DNA of 64,000 nucleotides from DATAEK01 sp036258055 (GCA_036258055.1 DATAEK010000372.1:1-64000), one strand, 5' to 3'. Shown: positions 15,304-24,658, numbered from the stretch's first letter. The notes: generated by a model not told the origin, from the sequence alone. Numbers and translations: made by a program.

Positions 15304-16238
15304 AGGCGGCGATTGACCGGCTGGAGACGTGGATCGACGCCCGCCGTCAGGCCGTGGATGCGGCGCTGGCGCAGTTCCTCCCTGGATCGCCCGCGGTCCC
15401 CTCGATCGTGGATGACGCGATGCGCTACAGCCTGTTCGCGGGCGGCAAGCGGCTGCGTCCCATGCTCGTGCTGGCCGCGGCGGAGGCCTGCGGCGAGCGC
15501 ATCGGCATCAGCACCGACGATGCCGTACAGTTTGCGCTGCCGGCTGCCTGCGCCGTCGAGCTCATTCACACCTACTCACTTATCCACGACGACCTGCCGG
15601 CAATGGACAACGATACGCTCCGGCGCGGCCGCCCGACCAACCACGTGGTGTTCGGCGAGGGCATGGCCATCCTCGCGGGCGACGCGCTGCTCACTGAGGC
15701 CTTCGCGCTGCTCGCGCGAGAGCCGGTTGGAGTGGACACGGCGCTGGCCAGCAGGCGTCTACGCGTGTTGCGCGTCATCGCCGACGCGGCCGGAGCTGCC
15801 GGCATGGTCGGCGGGCAAGCGTTGGATCTGCAGGCGGCGGCGCCCGGTGCGTCTCCGCTCGATCGCGACGCGCTGCGGGCCATGCACGTGAGAAAGACCG
15901 GCGCGCTGATCCGCGCGTCTGCGCTCGCGGGTGCGATCATCGCCGGCGCCGACGAAGCCGGGATCGGTGCGGTCGACGTCTACGGCGAGAATCTCGGGCT
16001 GGCGTTCCAGATCGTCGACGACATCCTCGACGTCGAAGGAGCGTCAGCTGACCTCGGGAAGACTGCAGGAAAGGACGCAGCCGCAGGAAAGCCGACCTAC
16101 CCTGCGATTTACGGACTCGAGGAATCGCGCCGTCTTGCCGCGCAGTGCGCCGACCGCGCGCGCTCGGCGCTCGAGAGCGCGGCGCTCGCGGGTCAACTCC
16201 CGGCAATTGCGCGCTGGGTGATTTCCCGCACCAATTGA
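15300..16238 (+). CDS. ispA: Polyprenyl (farnesyl/geranylgeranyl) diphosphate synthase
   Basis: 312 residues from GTG at 15300. It condenses allylic diphosphates with isopentenyl diphosphate for quinone and cell-wall carrier lipid synthesis. Both aspartate-rich motifs are intact: HDDLPAMDND followed by RRGRPTNH (about residues 97-113) and DDILDVEG (about 240). GGKRLRP near residue 48 binds diphosphate. Chain length cannot be fixed by eye. The stop overlaps the TTG start of tlyA. The xseAB-ispA-tlyA-nadK order recalls other genomes where dxs sits in this block; dxs is absent here. Confidence 0.93.
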   Translation: MKAAIDRLETWIDARRQAVDAALAQFLPGSPAVPSIVDDAMRYSLFAGGKRLRPMLVLAAAEACGERIGISTDDAVQFALPAACAVELIHTYSLIHDDLPAMDNDTLRRGRPTNHVVFGEGMAILAGDALLTEAFALLAREPVGVDTALASRRLRVLRVIADAAGAAGMVGGQALDLQAAAPGASPLDRDALRAMHVRKTGALIRASALAGAIIAGADEAGIGAVDVYGENLGLAFQIVDDILDVEGASADLGKTAGKDAAAGKPTYPAIYGLEESRRLAAQCADRARSALESAALAGQLPAIARWVISRTN

Positions 16239-17011
16239 AGAACAGCCGACGTCTGGATGCCGTGCTCGTCGACCGCGGCTTGGCCGCGTCCCGCGAACGC
16301 GCGCGGGCGCTCGTGCTCGCGGGCCGGGTGACCGTCAACGGTCGGCGGATCTCGAAGGCGGGTGCCCCGATCAGGGATGACGACGACATCGCCTTGCTCG
16401 AGCCCGATCATCCGTATGTCAGCCGCGGCGGGGTCAAGCTGGCGCACGCGCTCGATGCGTTCCAGATCAAGGTGGACGGCCGCGTAGCGCTCGACATCGG
16501 CGCTTCGACGGGAGGCTTCACGGACGTTCTTCTCCAGCGGCACGCCACTCGTGTCGTCGCCCTCGACGTCGGACACGGCCAACTCGACTGGAAACTCCGG
16601 CAGGATCCCAGAGTCGTGGTGATCGAGCACGTCAACGCGCGAGGTCTGACCGCCGAACAGCTCCCGAACGCGTCGCGCCTGTTCGACATCGTCACCATCG
16701 ACGTGTCTTTCATCTCCCTGCGCCACATTCTTCCGGTGGTGCCCGCACTGCTGGCACAGGATGGCGACATCGTGGCGCTCGTGAAACCTCAGTTCGAAGC
16801 GGGACGTGCGGAAGTGGGAAAAGGAGGCATTGTCCGCAGTGATGAGGTGCGGCATCGAGTCGTCGCCGACGTCGCAGCCGCGGCAGATGCGCTAGGATTG
16901 GAGCGCGTCGCCGAGGTCGACTCCCCGATCACCGGCGCGGAAGGCAATCGGGAGATCCTGCTTCACCTCAGACGGCGTCCCTCGCCTCCTCCCGGAGCCG
17001 CGGGCGCGTGA
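16235..17011 (+). CDS. tlyA: TlyA-family rRNA 2'-O-ribose methyltransferase
   Basis: 258 residues from a TTG start at 16235 that overlaps the ispA stop. TlyA proteins methylate ribose 2'-O positions in 16S/23S rRNA and are sometimes annotated as hemolysins. An S4 RNA-binding domain occupies residues 1-62 (RLDAVLVDRGLAASRERARALVLAGRV, then YVSRGGVKL). The FtsJ-like methyltransferase domain follows: ALDIGASTGGFTDVLL (SAM-binding), VVALDVGHGQLDW, VTIDVSFISLRHI and ALVKPQFEAGR. A longer frame starting at 16145 would lie inside ispA and is rejected. Confidence 0.93.
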   Translation: MKNSRRLDAVLVDRGLAASRERARALVLAGRVTVNGRRISKAGAPIRDDDDIALLEPDHPYVSRGGVKLAHALDAFQIKVDGRVALDIGASTGGFTDVLLQRHATRVVALDVGHGQLDWKLRQDPRVVVIEHVNARGLTAEQLPNASRLFDIVTIDVSFISLRHILPVVPALLAQDGDIVALVKPQFEAGRAEVGKGGIVRSDEVRHRVVADVAAAADALGLERVAEVDSPITGAEGNREILLHLRRRPSPPPGAAGA

Positions 17012-17015
17012 GACG

Positions 17016-17900
17016 ATGCCACAGATCACTCGTGTAGGGCTGGTCGCGAAACACCACCTCGACGCGGCCGCCGGCGTGCTCGCAGAGCTGGCCGGCTGGC
17101 TCGAAGCCCGACATGTACAGGCCGTCTTCGAAACGGAGACCGCCGCCCTCGTCGGCCTCCCGCCCGGCCGTCCGACGACGAGCCGTGACGATCTGCCCAA
17201 GGCCTGCGACCTGATCGTCGTGCTCGGTGGCGACGGAACGTTCATCGGCATGGCCGGCCGCATCGCCCAGTCCGGCGCGGACATCCCGATCCTCGGCGTG
17301 AACTTCGGCAGCCTTGGGTTCCTCACCGAAGTCACGCTGGTCGAACTCTACGACGTCCTCGATTCGGCGCTGCAGGGCACCGCACAATTCGATGAGCGCA
17401 TGATGCTTCGCGCGCGGACTATCCGCGACGGGCAGGCGCATTCGGATCGCATCGTGCTCAACGACGTCGTGATCACGAAGGCGGCGCTCTCGCGCATCAC
17501 CGATTTGTCGGTATCGCTGGGGCGCGAATCGGTCATGCGCGTGCGCGCCGATGGCCTCATCATTGCGACCCCGACCGGATCCACCGCCTACAACCTGGCC
17601 GCGGGCGGCCCGATCGTGCACCCTTCGGTCGACTCGCTGTTGCTCACGCCGATTGCGCCGCACATGCTGACGAATCGGCCGGTCGTCGTCCCTGGTTCGT
17701 CGGAGATCCGGGTTCAACCGATGATGGACGGATCGAACGACGAAGTGTACGTGACGTTCGACGGCCAGTTTGGCCATCCGCTCGAGCCCGAGGACATCAT
17801 CGACATTCGACGGGCCGAGCGCGCGTTGAAACTCGTGCGCGCGACGAAGCGAACCTACTTCGAGCTGCTGCGCGAGAAGCTGAAGTGGGGACAACGCTGA
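17016..17900 (+). CDS. nadK: NAD kinase
   Basis: 294 residues. It phosphorylates NAD to NADP in the cytoplasm. The diagnostic motif VVLGGDGTFIGMA (about residues 69-80) and the second conserved block, GLIIATPTGSTAYNLAAGGPIV (about 180-200), are present, as is ILGVNFGSLGFLTE. It ends the ymdB-like/xseAB/ispA/tlyA/nadK cluster and starts 4 bp after tlyA. The C-terminus is normal. A long inverted heptamer array follows. Confidence 0.96.
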   Translation: MPQITRVGLVAKHHLDAAAGVLAELAGWLEARHVQAVFETETAALVGLPPGRPTTSRDDLPKACDLIVVLGGDGTFIGMAGRIAQSGADIPILGVNFGSLGFLTEVTLVELYDVLDSALQGTAQFDERMMLRARTIRDGQAHSDRIVLNDVVITKAALSRITDLSVSLGRESVMRVRADGLIIATPTGSTAYNLAAGGPIVHPSVDSLLLTPIAPHMLTNRPVVVPGSSEIRVQPMMDGSNDEVYVTFDGQFGHPLEPEDIIDIRRAERALKLVRATKRTYFELLREKLKWGQR

Positions 17901-17922
17901 CCCGGGCGAGAGGTCGCGCCCA

Positions 17923-18013
17923 GTTCTCGGTTCCCTGTTCTCAGTTCTCAGTTCGCAGAGTACCGAGAAACGAGAACTCAGAACAGAGAACTGAGAACTG
18001 AGAACTGAGAACT
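17923..18013. repeat. inverted heptanucleotide array (13 units) between convergent genes
   Basis: Thirteen 7-bp units in perfect phase over 91 bp. The left half consists of GTTCTCA-type units, the right half of GAGAACT-type units, which are the reverse complement, so the array can fold into a long hairpin with a loop near 17955-17964. It abuts the TonB-receptor stop codon directly and starts 22 bp after nadK. It may act as a bidirectional terminator, though no long U-run follows. Confidence 0.9.
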
Positions 18014-20734
18014 TTAGAACCTGATGAGGTACCGAACTGAGAGGCCGAACCCCGGCGCGTCGATCCCCCAGCTGATCCCGCGGTAGTTCTCATCGGTCAG
18101 GTTTTCGACGTCCACCAGAATCTCGTGTGAGGCGCGCCGGAACCCCGCGCGTACGCCGAACATCGCGTAGCCAGGCACCTCCGTAAAGAGCGGCGCGGAG
18201 TTGACGCCAACGCCCAGCACCCGGTTTTGGATCTGCGCCAGGGTTTCGCCGGTTGCGACGAGGACGTCGTCAGAGGTTCCGGCCACGTTGTCCGTCCCCG
18301 CTCCGATCCATCCGCGGACACGCGCTCCGTTGTTGAAGAACGCCTGGATGTTGGCCCGACTCCGGCCGGCACCCGTGCGACGGTCACCAAGATCGAGGGT
18401 CGAGAGGTGCGTCTGCTTCCAGGCGACGTGCATGTACGGTTCGATCCACCACCGTCCCCCCGCGGACGTCCAGCGGACGAGCACGTAGCCGTCTGGCGCT
18501 GGTGTCCCGCCTTCGATGTTCGGAGGGAGGTCGGTCGTCGTGTCCTTGGCGCGAAGGTAGGTGAACGCGGTGTGGAGCGTGACCCGTGGACCGAGCAGCG
18601 CCTGCGCCGTGTGCTCGATACCCCAGATGCGCGCGTTGTCGAAGTTCGCGCGGACGAGCACGGGAACCGTCGAGAGCGGAACAAACACCACGCCGTTCGC
18701 ATTCTGCGACGTGATCGGCTGTCCACCGATCACCGTTCCCACGGCGCCGGACGGCAGGATCAGCGCCTGCTTCTGAATGTTGTCGTGGACGTCGTTGACG
18801 AAGAACGTGAAGTCCGTCCGCCAGGACTTCTGGCGATAGCCCAGACCCAGCTCGTATTGAAGGCTCGTCTCGGGCCCAAGCTGCTGGACCGGATCGCCAG
18901 TGCAGACGGCGTTGGCGTCGGCCGTACTGCCCACGCAGCCGTCGAGATCTGCCACGTCAGGAGCGGCGACCTCGAAACCTGATCCCGTGAGCCCGAGCGT
19001 GCCCAGGTCGGTCATGTGCGGCGCTCGAAAACCCCGGCTGATCGATGCCAGGACCGTCCACTGCTCGGAGGGCGTCAGCACGCTGGCCGCGCGAAACGTG
19101 AACGCCGACGCCGTCAACTGGTCGTCCGGCCAAAGCGGCTGACCGTTGACGATCGGGCTGTCGGATGCGTGCGCCTCGTAGTGCGCGCCGCCCACGCGTA
19201 GAGATCCCACGAATCTGACCCGATCAGGAACCGCGTCGAACGCCGATTGGGCGAAGACACCGCCTTGCGTGAAGGACGCACCATCCGGCACGCGGGGCCG
19301 CCGCGGCGTGATGACACCAGTCACCGGATTCACGTTGAACGAATCCGACGACAGCCCCTCGAAGTAGACGTCACCGCCGACCGACAGCGTCGTTCGGCTC
19401 GAGAGTGCCTTGGTGGCGACTCCCTGGATGCCGTGCGCGGTCGTGCGCTCCGGTTCGTGACCGATGGTCGCCGTTGGATTGCCATTGCCCCCCTGATTCA
19501 CGCGCTCCTCGCGCTGGCTGTTGAGCGAGTACGTCACCGAGACGTGATCGAAGAGCCGCGCGCCGAGTTTCTCGAAGCGCGCGGAAAAAAGGTCGAGCGA
19601 GAGATCGTTGAGCTCGGAGATCAGGTTGCCATCTCCGCCGAGTAGCTGATCGTAGCGATCGCCGTCATCCTGCTTCGTTCGCATGTAGCTCAAGACGAGA
19701 CGCGACGCCGGCGACGGTGCCCAGTTCGATCGGATGGATCCTCCGAGCTGGTAGAAGCCGGTGTTGGGCAGACGGTCGTCCATCAAGACATCGGACGAGA
19801 CGCCGAGGAAGCGGGTGACGGCCGCATGCGAGTCGATTCCGTCCCCGGTTCTGATGCGCCCGACGCCCCGACCCGAGAGCGATCCCGCAAGACCGAGCGT
19901 CGGCGAGGTGTAGGACATGAAGGCCTGACCGCCACCGAAGCGATGAGAAGTCCCGAAGCTCGCACCGACTGACGCACCCCACGGCGATCCGCCACGGTCA
20001 CCGAGCAGGGGCGGCTGCGTCAGGAACTGAATGCTGCCGCCGAGCGCATCGCTCCCGTATTGCGCGCTCGACGGCCCGCGCACGACCTCGATCGAATTGA
20101 GCGACCCGGGCTCGATGAGGTCCAGAAACGTGTTCACGCCGCCGCGCTGCGCGCCGTTCGAGTAGCGAACACCATCGATGAAGACGTTGACTTTGTTGCC
20201 GGTAAGACCGCGGATGAAGACGCCGGCCATCGTCGGGCTCGTCCGCTGAAGCTGCACGCCGGTCTCACCCTCGACAGCCTGGGCGACGGCGGTGGTGACG
20301 CGGGTTGCAATGTCTTGGGAATCGATGATGCTGACCGGTTGGCCAGCGCGGCGGGTTTCTTCGACGTTGTCGGCGGCGGCGGTGACGGTGACGTCCTCGC
20401 GGATGGGTCCAGGATGGAGCACGATCTCTATGGGCGAGGGATCAACGTCCGCAAGACTCAATGGTGTCCGGGACGTGCCCATGTGGCTTGCCGTGACGAC
20501 GAGCAGATAGCGGCCAGTCGCGGGAGCCTCGAGGGTGAACTTTCCTTCTGAATTCGTACGCGCGGTGGCGAGCGGCGTGAGATCCGCGCTCATCAGCACG
20601 ACGTCCGCGTCTGCGATGGCCGCGCCGAACGGATCCTTTACGATGCCGCTGACGCTGACGCTGACCGCGGCGTATGTCAGCGCCGTTGTGAGCGCCCACA
20701 ACACCGCGGCCAGCGGCATTCTCGACAGTTTCAT
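18014..20734 (-). CDS. TonB-dependent receptor with N-terminal carboxypeptidase-regulatory-like domain
   Basis: 906 residues. ATG at 20734 follows an AAGGAGG ribosome site and gives a signal peptide (MKLSRMPLAAVLWALTTALTYA). Residues about 25-110 form a CarboxypepD_reg-like beta-sandwich (SGIVKDPFGAAIADADV). The plug domain follows (VSIIDSQDIATRV, TMAGVFIRGLTGNKVNVFIDG, IEVVRGPSSAQYGSDALGG), then a long beta-barrel ending in an aromatic residue (VRYLIRF). The plug phrases resemble heme/hemoprotein receptors, but the ligand is not proven. It depends on TonB-ExbBD encoded elsewhere. The upstream 277 bp are palindromic and may hold a regulatory leader. Confidence 0.93.
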   Translation of the reverse strand: MKLSRMPLAAVLWALTTALTYAAVSVSVSGIVKDPFGAAIADADVVLMSADLTPLATARTNSEGKFTLEAPATGRYLLVVTASHMGTSRTPLSLADVDPSPIEIVLHPGPIREDVTVTAAADNVEETRRAGQPVSIIDSQDIATRVTTAVAQAVEGETGVQLQRTSPTMAGVFIRGLTGNKVNVFIDGVRYSNGAQRGGVNTFLDLIEPGSLNSIEVVRGPSSAQYGSDALGGSIQFLTQPPLLGDRGGSPWGASVGASFGTSHRFGGGQAFMSYTSPTLGLAGSLSGRGVGRIRTGDGIDSHAAVTRFLGVSSDVLMDDRLPNTGFYQLGGSIRSNWAPSPASRLVLSYMRTKQDDGDRYDQLLGGDGNLISELNDLSLDLFSARFEKLGARLFDHVSVTYSLNSQREERVNQGGNGNPTATIGHEPERTTAHGIQGVATKALSSRTTLSVGGDVYFEGLSSDSFNVNPVTGVITPRRPRVPDGASFTQGGVFAQSAFDAVPDRVRFVGSLRVGGAHYEAHASDSPIVNGQPLWPDDQLTASAFTFRAASVLTPSEQWTVLASISRGFRAPHMTDLGTLGLTGSGFEVAAPDVADLDGCVGSTADANAVCTGDPVQQLGPETSLQYELGLGYRQKSWRTDFTFFVNDVHDNIQKQALILPSGAVGTVIGGQPITSQNANGVVFVPLSTVPVLVRANFDNARIWGIEHTAQALLGPRVTLHTAFTYLRAKDTTTDLPPNIEGGTPAPDGYVLVRWTSAGGRWWIEPYMHVAWKQTHLSTLDLGDRRTGAGRSRANIQAFFNNGARVRGWIGAGTDNVAGTSDDVLVATGETLAQIQNRVLGVGVNSAPLFTEVPGYAMFGVRAGFRRASHEILVDVENLTDENYRGISWGIDAPGFGLSVRYLIRF

Positions 20735-21011
20735 GGTCCTCCTTCGCGCGAGCAGACGCTCGGGTGCGGCCGGAGCGGGCCGTGAAGCGAATCTAGTGGG
20801 CGGACCTGAACTACTACCAGAGGTAGCAGGCGCGGTGGGAATGGCATGGGCCATGGGCCATGGGCCATGGTCCCGGCCATGGGAAATGGCAGGAACTCCG
20901 ACTGCCTCGGGCGGATCTTGGGAGCAGGCTACCCGCCGTAGTCAGCAAAGGCGGTGGGCTGTCGCGCGAAGCCCTGGCGGAGGCGCGGGACCCACGCGCA
21001 GCAAGTAATCC
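20735..21011. other. intergenic region with palindromes and REP-like sequence
   Basis: 277 bp between the mltG stop and the TonB-receptor start. It holds a hairpin CCTG-AA-CTAC / GTAG-CAGG (20805-20830), a CATGGGC heptamer array (20845-20890) and a GC-rich block with the imperfect palindrome CCGCC...GGCGG (20936-20954 region). No coding evidence is seen. I looked for a cobalamin riboswitch on the minus strand and did not find its core. Confidence 0.5.
20838..20890. repeat. CATGGGC heptamer array
   Basis: Three exact and one near CATGGGC units in phase (20845-20872), then two degenerate units to 20890, upstream of the TonB receptor. The core CCATGGC recurs in the array at 56721. Confidence 0.75.
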
Positions 21012-22049
21012 TTATTGCTGCTCTCGCTGCCGCTTGTCGCGGAAATACTGTCGTTGATACCGCTCCACGTTGCGATTGTGTTCGTCGAGCGTCGTCGCGA
21101 ACGCGTGCGATCCGTCGTTGCGGCTGACGAAATACAGATACGAAACGTCGGCGGGGTTTGCCGCGGCCTCGAGCGAGGCCAGTCCCGGTGAGGCGATCGG
21201 TCCCGGCGGCAGCCCGGCGTATCGATAGGTGTTGTACGGCGAGTCGAACTTCAGATCCTCACGCGTGAGGTTGCCGTCGAATTTACCTGCCCGCTCCAGT
21301 GCGTAGATGACGGTCGGATCGCACTGCAACCCCATGCCGATCTTGAGGCGATTCGCGTAGACTGCCGCGACGAGCGGCCGCTCGTCGGGCCTGCCTGTTT
21401 CCTTTTCCACGATCGACGCCAGCGTGACGAGTTGACGGACGCTCAGTCCGCGTGCGGACGCGCGCGCGACGAGGTCGGCGGTGAGCACCTTCTCCGCCTG
21501 CTGCACCATTCGCGTCACGAGTTGGTCGGCCGTCGCCTTGCGCGGAAGGGCGTAGGTGTCGGGAAAGAGGTAGCCCTCGAGGTCGCGCGCTTCGGGGTCC
21601 AGCTCCTGGATGCGTGATGCATCCCGGGCAGCCGACGCGAAGTCCTCGGCGGACCCCATGCCCTTCTCCGAGTACAACGCGGCCATCTGCCTGATGGTCA
21701 GGCCTTCGCGAAACGTGATCGGTTGCAGGTAGACGTCGCCTCGCGCGAGCTTGTCGACGACTTCCCGCGGCGTCATCGGCTGATCGAAGCGGTACTCGCC
21801 GGCCTGAAGCCGTCGCCCGGCGCCGCGCAGCCAGACGGCCGCGCGAAACGCGGTGGCGTTCTGAACCACGCCGGCCTGGGCCAGCCGATGGCCCATGCCG
21901 GTCGATCCGGTGCCGGGCGGAATCTCGACGAACACTTCCGCGTCCGTGTAGCCCTTATACGGCCGATCGAGAACGGACGTGATCCAGAGGCCGCCGGCAA
22001 TGGCGGCGACCGCCACGAGAGCGATGAGCGTGACGATGATCCGCTTCAC
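21012..22049 (-). CDS. mltG: Endolytic transglycosylase MltG
   Basis: 345 residues from a GTG start at 22049 that overlaps the ruvX stop (GTGA). MltG is an inner-membrane enzyme that cuts nascent glycan strands and so terminates their elongation. One N-terminal transmembrane helix (MKRIIVTLIALVAVAAIAGGLW) is followed by a LysM-like region (residues 35-100) and the YceG catalytic domain with DLEGYLFPDTYALPR, LASIVEKETGRPDER (catalytic Glu), NRLKIGMGLQCDPTVIYAL and SPYNTYRYAGLPPGPIASPG. All hallmark residues are present. The ruvX-mltG pair is a common bacterial arrangement. Confidence 0.96.
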   Translation of the reverse strand: MKRIIVTLIALVAVAAIAGGLWITSVLDRPYKGYTDAEVFVEIPPGTGSTGMGHRLAQAGVVQNATAFRAAVWLRGAGRRLQAGEYRFDQPMTPREVVDKLARGDVYLQPITFREGLTIRQMAALYSEKGMGSAEDFASAARDASRIQELDPEARDLEGYLFPDTYALPRKATADQLVTRMVQQAEKVLTADLVARASARGLSVRQLVTLASIVEKETGRPDERPLVAAVYANRLKIGMGLQCDPTVIYALERAGKFDGNLTREDLKFDSPYNTYRYAGLPPGPIASPGLASLEAAANPADVSYLYFVSRNDGSHAFATTLDEHNRNVERYQRQYFRDKRQREQQ

Positions 22050-22513
22050 GATCGGTTCTCGTCCTCCTCTGCCGACGGCCGGCTACCAGCGGCCGCATCG
22101 AGGTAGTCCTGCAGAATCACCGCCGCGGCCGTGGCATCGAGGACCGCCTTGCGCTTGCGCCAATCCCTCTCGCGACGCGCGAGGAGGCTCTCGGCTTCGC
22201 GGCTGCTGAGTCGTTCGTCCTGCAGGATCACAGGCACGCTGGTCAGCCTGTTCAGTCGATCGGCGAGCGCGCGAACCGCTTCGGTAAGGTCCGTGGGATC
22301 CCCGCTCAGGCGTCGCGGGAGGCCAAGGACCACCGCACCCAACCCGTCGTCTTCGTCCCGCAGCTCGCCGATCATGCGCGCCAGCTCGTCGGCGACGGCC
22401 TGCGGCTCTCCGCGTCTGGCAATGGCCTTCCATGGCCGCGCGAGGAGGCCAGTCGGATCGGAAAGCGCGAGCCCGATGCGCCGCTTTCCAAAATCGATGC
22501 CGAGGGCCCTCAC
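22046..22513 (-). CDS. ruvX: Putative pre-16S rRNA nuclease / Holliday junction resolvase-like YqgF
   Basis: 155 residues from GTG at 22513. RNase-H-fold protein implicated in processing the 5' end of 16S rRNA. Motifs: LGIDFGKRRIGLALSD (catalytic Asp), AVVLGLPRRLSGDPTDLTEAVRALA (catalytic Glu normally after VVGLP), VILQDERLSSREAE and the final D in VLDATAAAVILQDYLD. A longer frame upstream contains the start of the divergent phosphodiesterase gene and is rejected. Its stop overlaps the mltG start. Confidence 0.9.
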   Translation of the reverse strand: MRALGIDFGKRRIGLALSDPTGLLARPWKAIARRGEPQAVADELARMIGELRDEDDGLGAVVLGLPRRLSGDPTDLTEAVRALADRLNRLTSVPVILQDERLSSREAESLLARRERDWRKRKAVLDATAAAVILQDYLDAAAGSRPSAEEDENRS

Positions 22514-22585
22514 GTTTTTCAGAGTACACCAGCCCGTTGCCGCCCACGGGCCGGCAGTGGCGCGGTTACAATAATTGCGATCTCG

Positions 22586-24658
22586 ATGCAAACATGCACT
22601 GCGCGAGCCCTGACGCTCGCGGTGGCACTGTCGCTGACGAGCGCGTCGTTCATCGCGTGCAGCGGCCGCCGCCCGCCCGGAAAGTTCACTCAAAAACTCG
22701 TCATCCTCGGGTTCGATGGGCTCGACCCGCACCTCGTCACGCGATGGATGCAGGCCGGCCAGCTGCCGAACATGGCGAAGATCGCGAGCCAAGGCGGCAT
22801 GTCCGCTCTCGGCACCACGCATTCTCCAGAGTCGCCGACGGCCTGGGCCTCCTTCGCCACCGGCGTGAACCCGGGAAAACACAACATCTACGACTTTCTC
22901 GTCCGCGACACGTCCACGTACTTCCCCGATCTCGGGATGGTGCGACGCCAGCCGGCGAAGTTCCTCTTCAACTACATCCCCATCGCGAAGCCCAAGGTTC
23001 TGCCGCTCCGGGGCGGCACGTCGTTCTGGGTCACGGCAGGACGTGAAGGAGTGCGGGCGAGCGTGCTCACGGTGCCCGTCACTTTCCCGCCCGAAGACGT
23101 TCCGAACGGCGAGCTGCTTTCCGGGCTTCCGCTCCCGGACATCCGGGGCACGATGGGAACGTTTTCTTACTACGCGACGGATCTCAGCCGATACGAGGAA
23201 GGCAACACCGAGATGGGCGGTATCCTCAAACGGCTCGTCGTCGACAAAGACGTCGCGACCACCGAGCTCATCGGGCCGCCGAACCCGGTCGTGCGCCAGC
23301 AGGTCGAGGCGATTCGCCGCAAGGGTCTCTCCCTGACGGACGCGGACCGTGCCGCGATGGCCGAACTGCAGGCACGGGAGGACGTTCGGATCCCGTTCAC
23401 GATTCGATGGAATCGTCCGGCGAAGACCGCGACCGTCGAAATCGAGGGTCAGTCGATGCTGCTAGAGGTGGGAAAGACGAGCCGCTGGATCGATCTCGAT
23501 TTCAACGTCAACTTCTTCGTGCGGCTGCACGGTATGGCACAGATGCGGCTGATGAACGCCGACAAAGAGCTGCAGCTGTATGTCTCGCCGGTCAACTGGA
23601 AACCGGATCATCCGCCAGTCCCGATGTCGGCTCCTGCCTCGTTCTCCGGCGATCTGTTCGAGCGCCTCGGTTACTACCGCACACTTGGATGGGCGGAAGC
23701 GACCTGGCCGCTGAACGAAGGCCGCATGGACGAAGCGACGTTCATGGAGGATCTCTATCGCGCGTTCGACGATCGAGCGCAGGTGATCCTCAATCGGATC
23801 GACGCGCACGATTGGGACGTCCTCGTTGGCGTCATCGAATCCACGGACCGCGTGCAGCACATGATGTGGCGGCTCATCGACGAGAAACACCCGATGTACG
23901 ACTCGGCGATGGCCGCGAAGTTCGGGGATTCGATCCTGGAGGTCTACCGGCGCGCCGATCAGTTCGTCGGAGAAGTGGTCCAGCGTCTCGAGCCCGGCAC
24001 GCAGGTGCTGATCGTCTCGGATCACGGGTTCCATTCGTGGCGGAAAGCGGTCAATCTGAATACGTGGCTGGTGCAGCAGGGCTACATGACCCTCCAGGGT
24101 CAGCAGCCAGGGGACAAGAAGCTCGACGATCTCTTCGGTGGCGGGACGTTCTGGGAGAACGTCGACTGGTCGCACACCCGCGCGTATGCCATGGGTATCG
24201 GTCAGATCTACTTCAACCTCCGCGGACGCGAAGCGCGCGGCATCGTCAGCCCGGGCGCTGAATCGAAACAGCTCGCCGACGAGCTGAGTGCTCGCCTCCT
24301 CACGATGAAGGATCCCGACGACGGGGCGCCGATCATCCGCGCTGTCTACAAGCGTGACGATGTGTATTCGGGCGAGTATTTGGAAAACGCGTCCGAGCTT
24401 CAGGTGGGCATGGAGGATGGCTACCGGGTGTCCTGGCAGACCACGCTCGGCGGATCGCCGCAGGGGATCGTCTATCCCAACATGAAGAAATGGAGCGGCG
24501 ATCACGGCGGTTACGACTACGCCACCACTGCGGGCGTCCTCATATCGAGCCGACCGTTGACTGGACAGTCGCCGTCGATCGTCGACATTGCCCCGACCGT
24601 GCTCAAGTACTTCGGCCTGTCGATCCCAAAGGACATCGATGGCAAGCCGCTCTATTAG
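22586..24658 (+). CDS. alkaline phosphatase superfamily protein (type I phosphodiesterase-like), probable lipoprotein
   Basis: 690 residues. The N-terminus is hydrophobic and ends FIAC (Cys25), a possible if atypical lipobox; otherwise it is a normal export signal. The alkaline-phosphatase core follows: ILGFDGLDPHL (first metal Asp), SPESPTAWASFATGVNPGKHNIYDF with the Thr/Ser nucleophile, VIESTDRVQHMMW, and VLIVSDHGFHSW (Asp-His metal site), with a second GDHGGYDY near the end. The final segment SIVDIAPTVLKYFGL is typical of bacterial members. The middle 230-350 region is a family-specific insert. The substrate is unknown; known relatives act on nucleotide or phospholipid phosphodiesters. The 3' end overlaps the envC-like start by 20 bases. 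Confidence 0.85.
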   Translation: MQTCTARALTLAVALSLTSASFIACSGRRPPGKFTQKLVILGFDGLDPHLVTRWMQAGQLPNMAKIASQGGMSALGTTHSPESPTAWASFATGVNPGKHNIYDFLVRDTSTYFPDLGMVRRQPAKFLFNYIPIAKPKVLPLRGGTSFWVTAGREGVRASVLTVPVTFPPEDVPNGELLSGLPLPDIRGTMGTFSYYATDLSRYEEGNTEMGGILKRLVVDKDVATTELIGPPNPVVRQQVEAIRRKGLSLTDADRAAMAELQAREDVRIPFTIRWNRPAKTATVEIEGQSMLLEVGKTSRWIDLDFNVNFFVRLHGMAQMRLMNADKELQLYVSPVNWKPDHPPVPMSAPASFSGDLFERLGYYRTLGWAEATWPLNEGRMDEATFMEDLYRAFDDRAQVILNRIDAHDWDVLVGVIESTDRVQHMMWRLIDEKHPMYDSAMAAKFGDSILEVYRRADQFVGEVVQRLEPGTQVLIVSDHGFHSWRKAVNLNTWLVQQGYMTLQGQQPGDKKLDDLFGGGTFWENVDWSHTRAYAMGIGQIYFNLRGREARGIVSPGAESKQLADELSARLLTMKDPDDGAPIIRAVYKRDDVYSGEYLENASELQVGMEDGYRVSWQTTLGGSPQGIVYPNMKKWSGDHGGYDYATTAGVLISSRPLTGQSPSIVDIAPTVLKYFGLSIPKDIDGKPLY

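Noticed and set aside
16145..16234. A longer TlyA start at ATG 16145
   Set aside because: It would lie inside ispA and add 30 residues with no S4-domain homology; TTG at 16235 overlaps the ispA stop as expected for translational coupling.
20735..21011. Cobalamin riboswitch upstream of the TonB receptor
   Set aside because: The minus strand has several G/C-rich hairpins but lacks the core pattern around GGGAA...GGTG...CCC.GC.ACTGT that defines the family.
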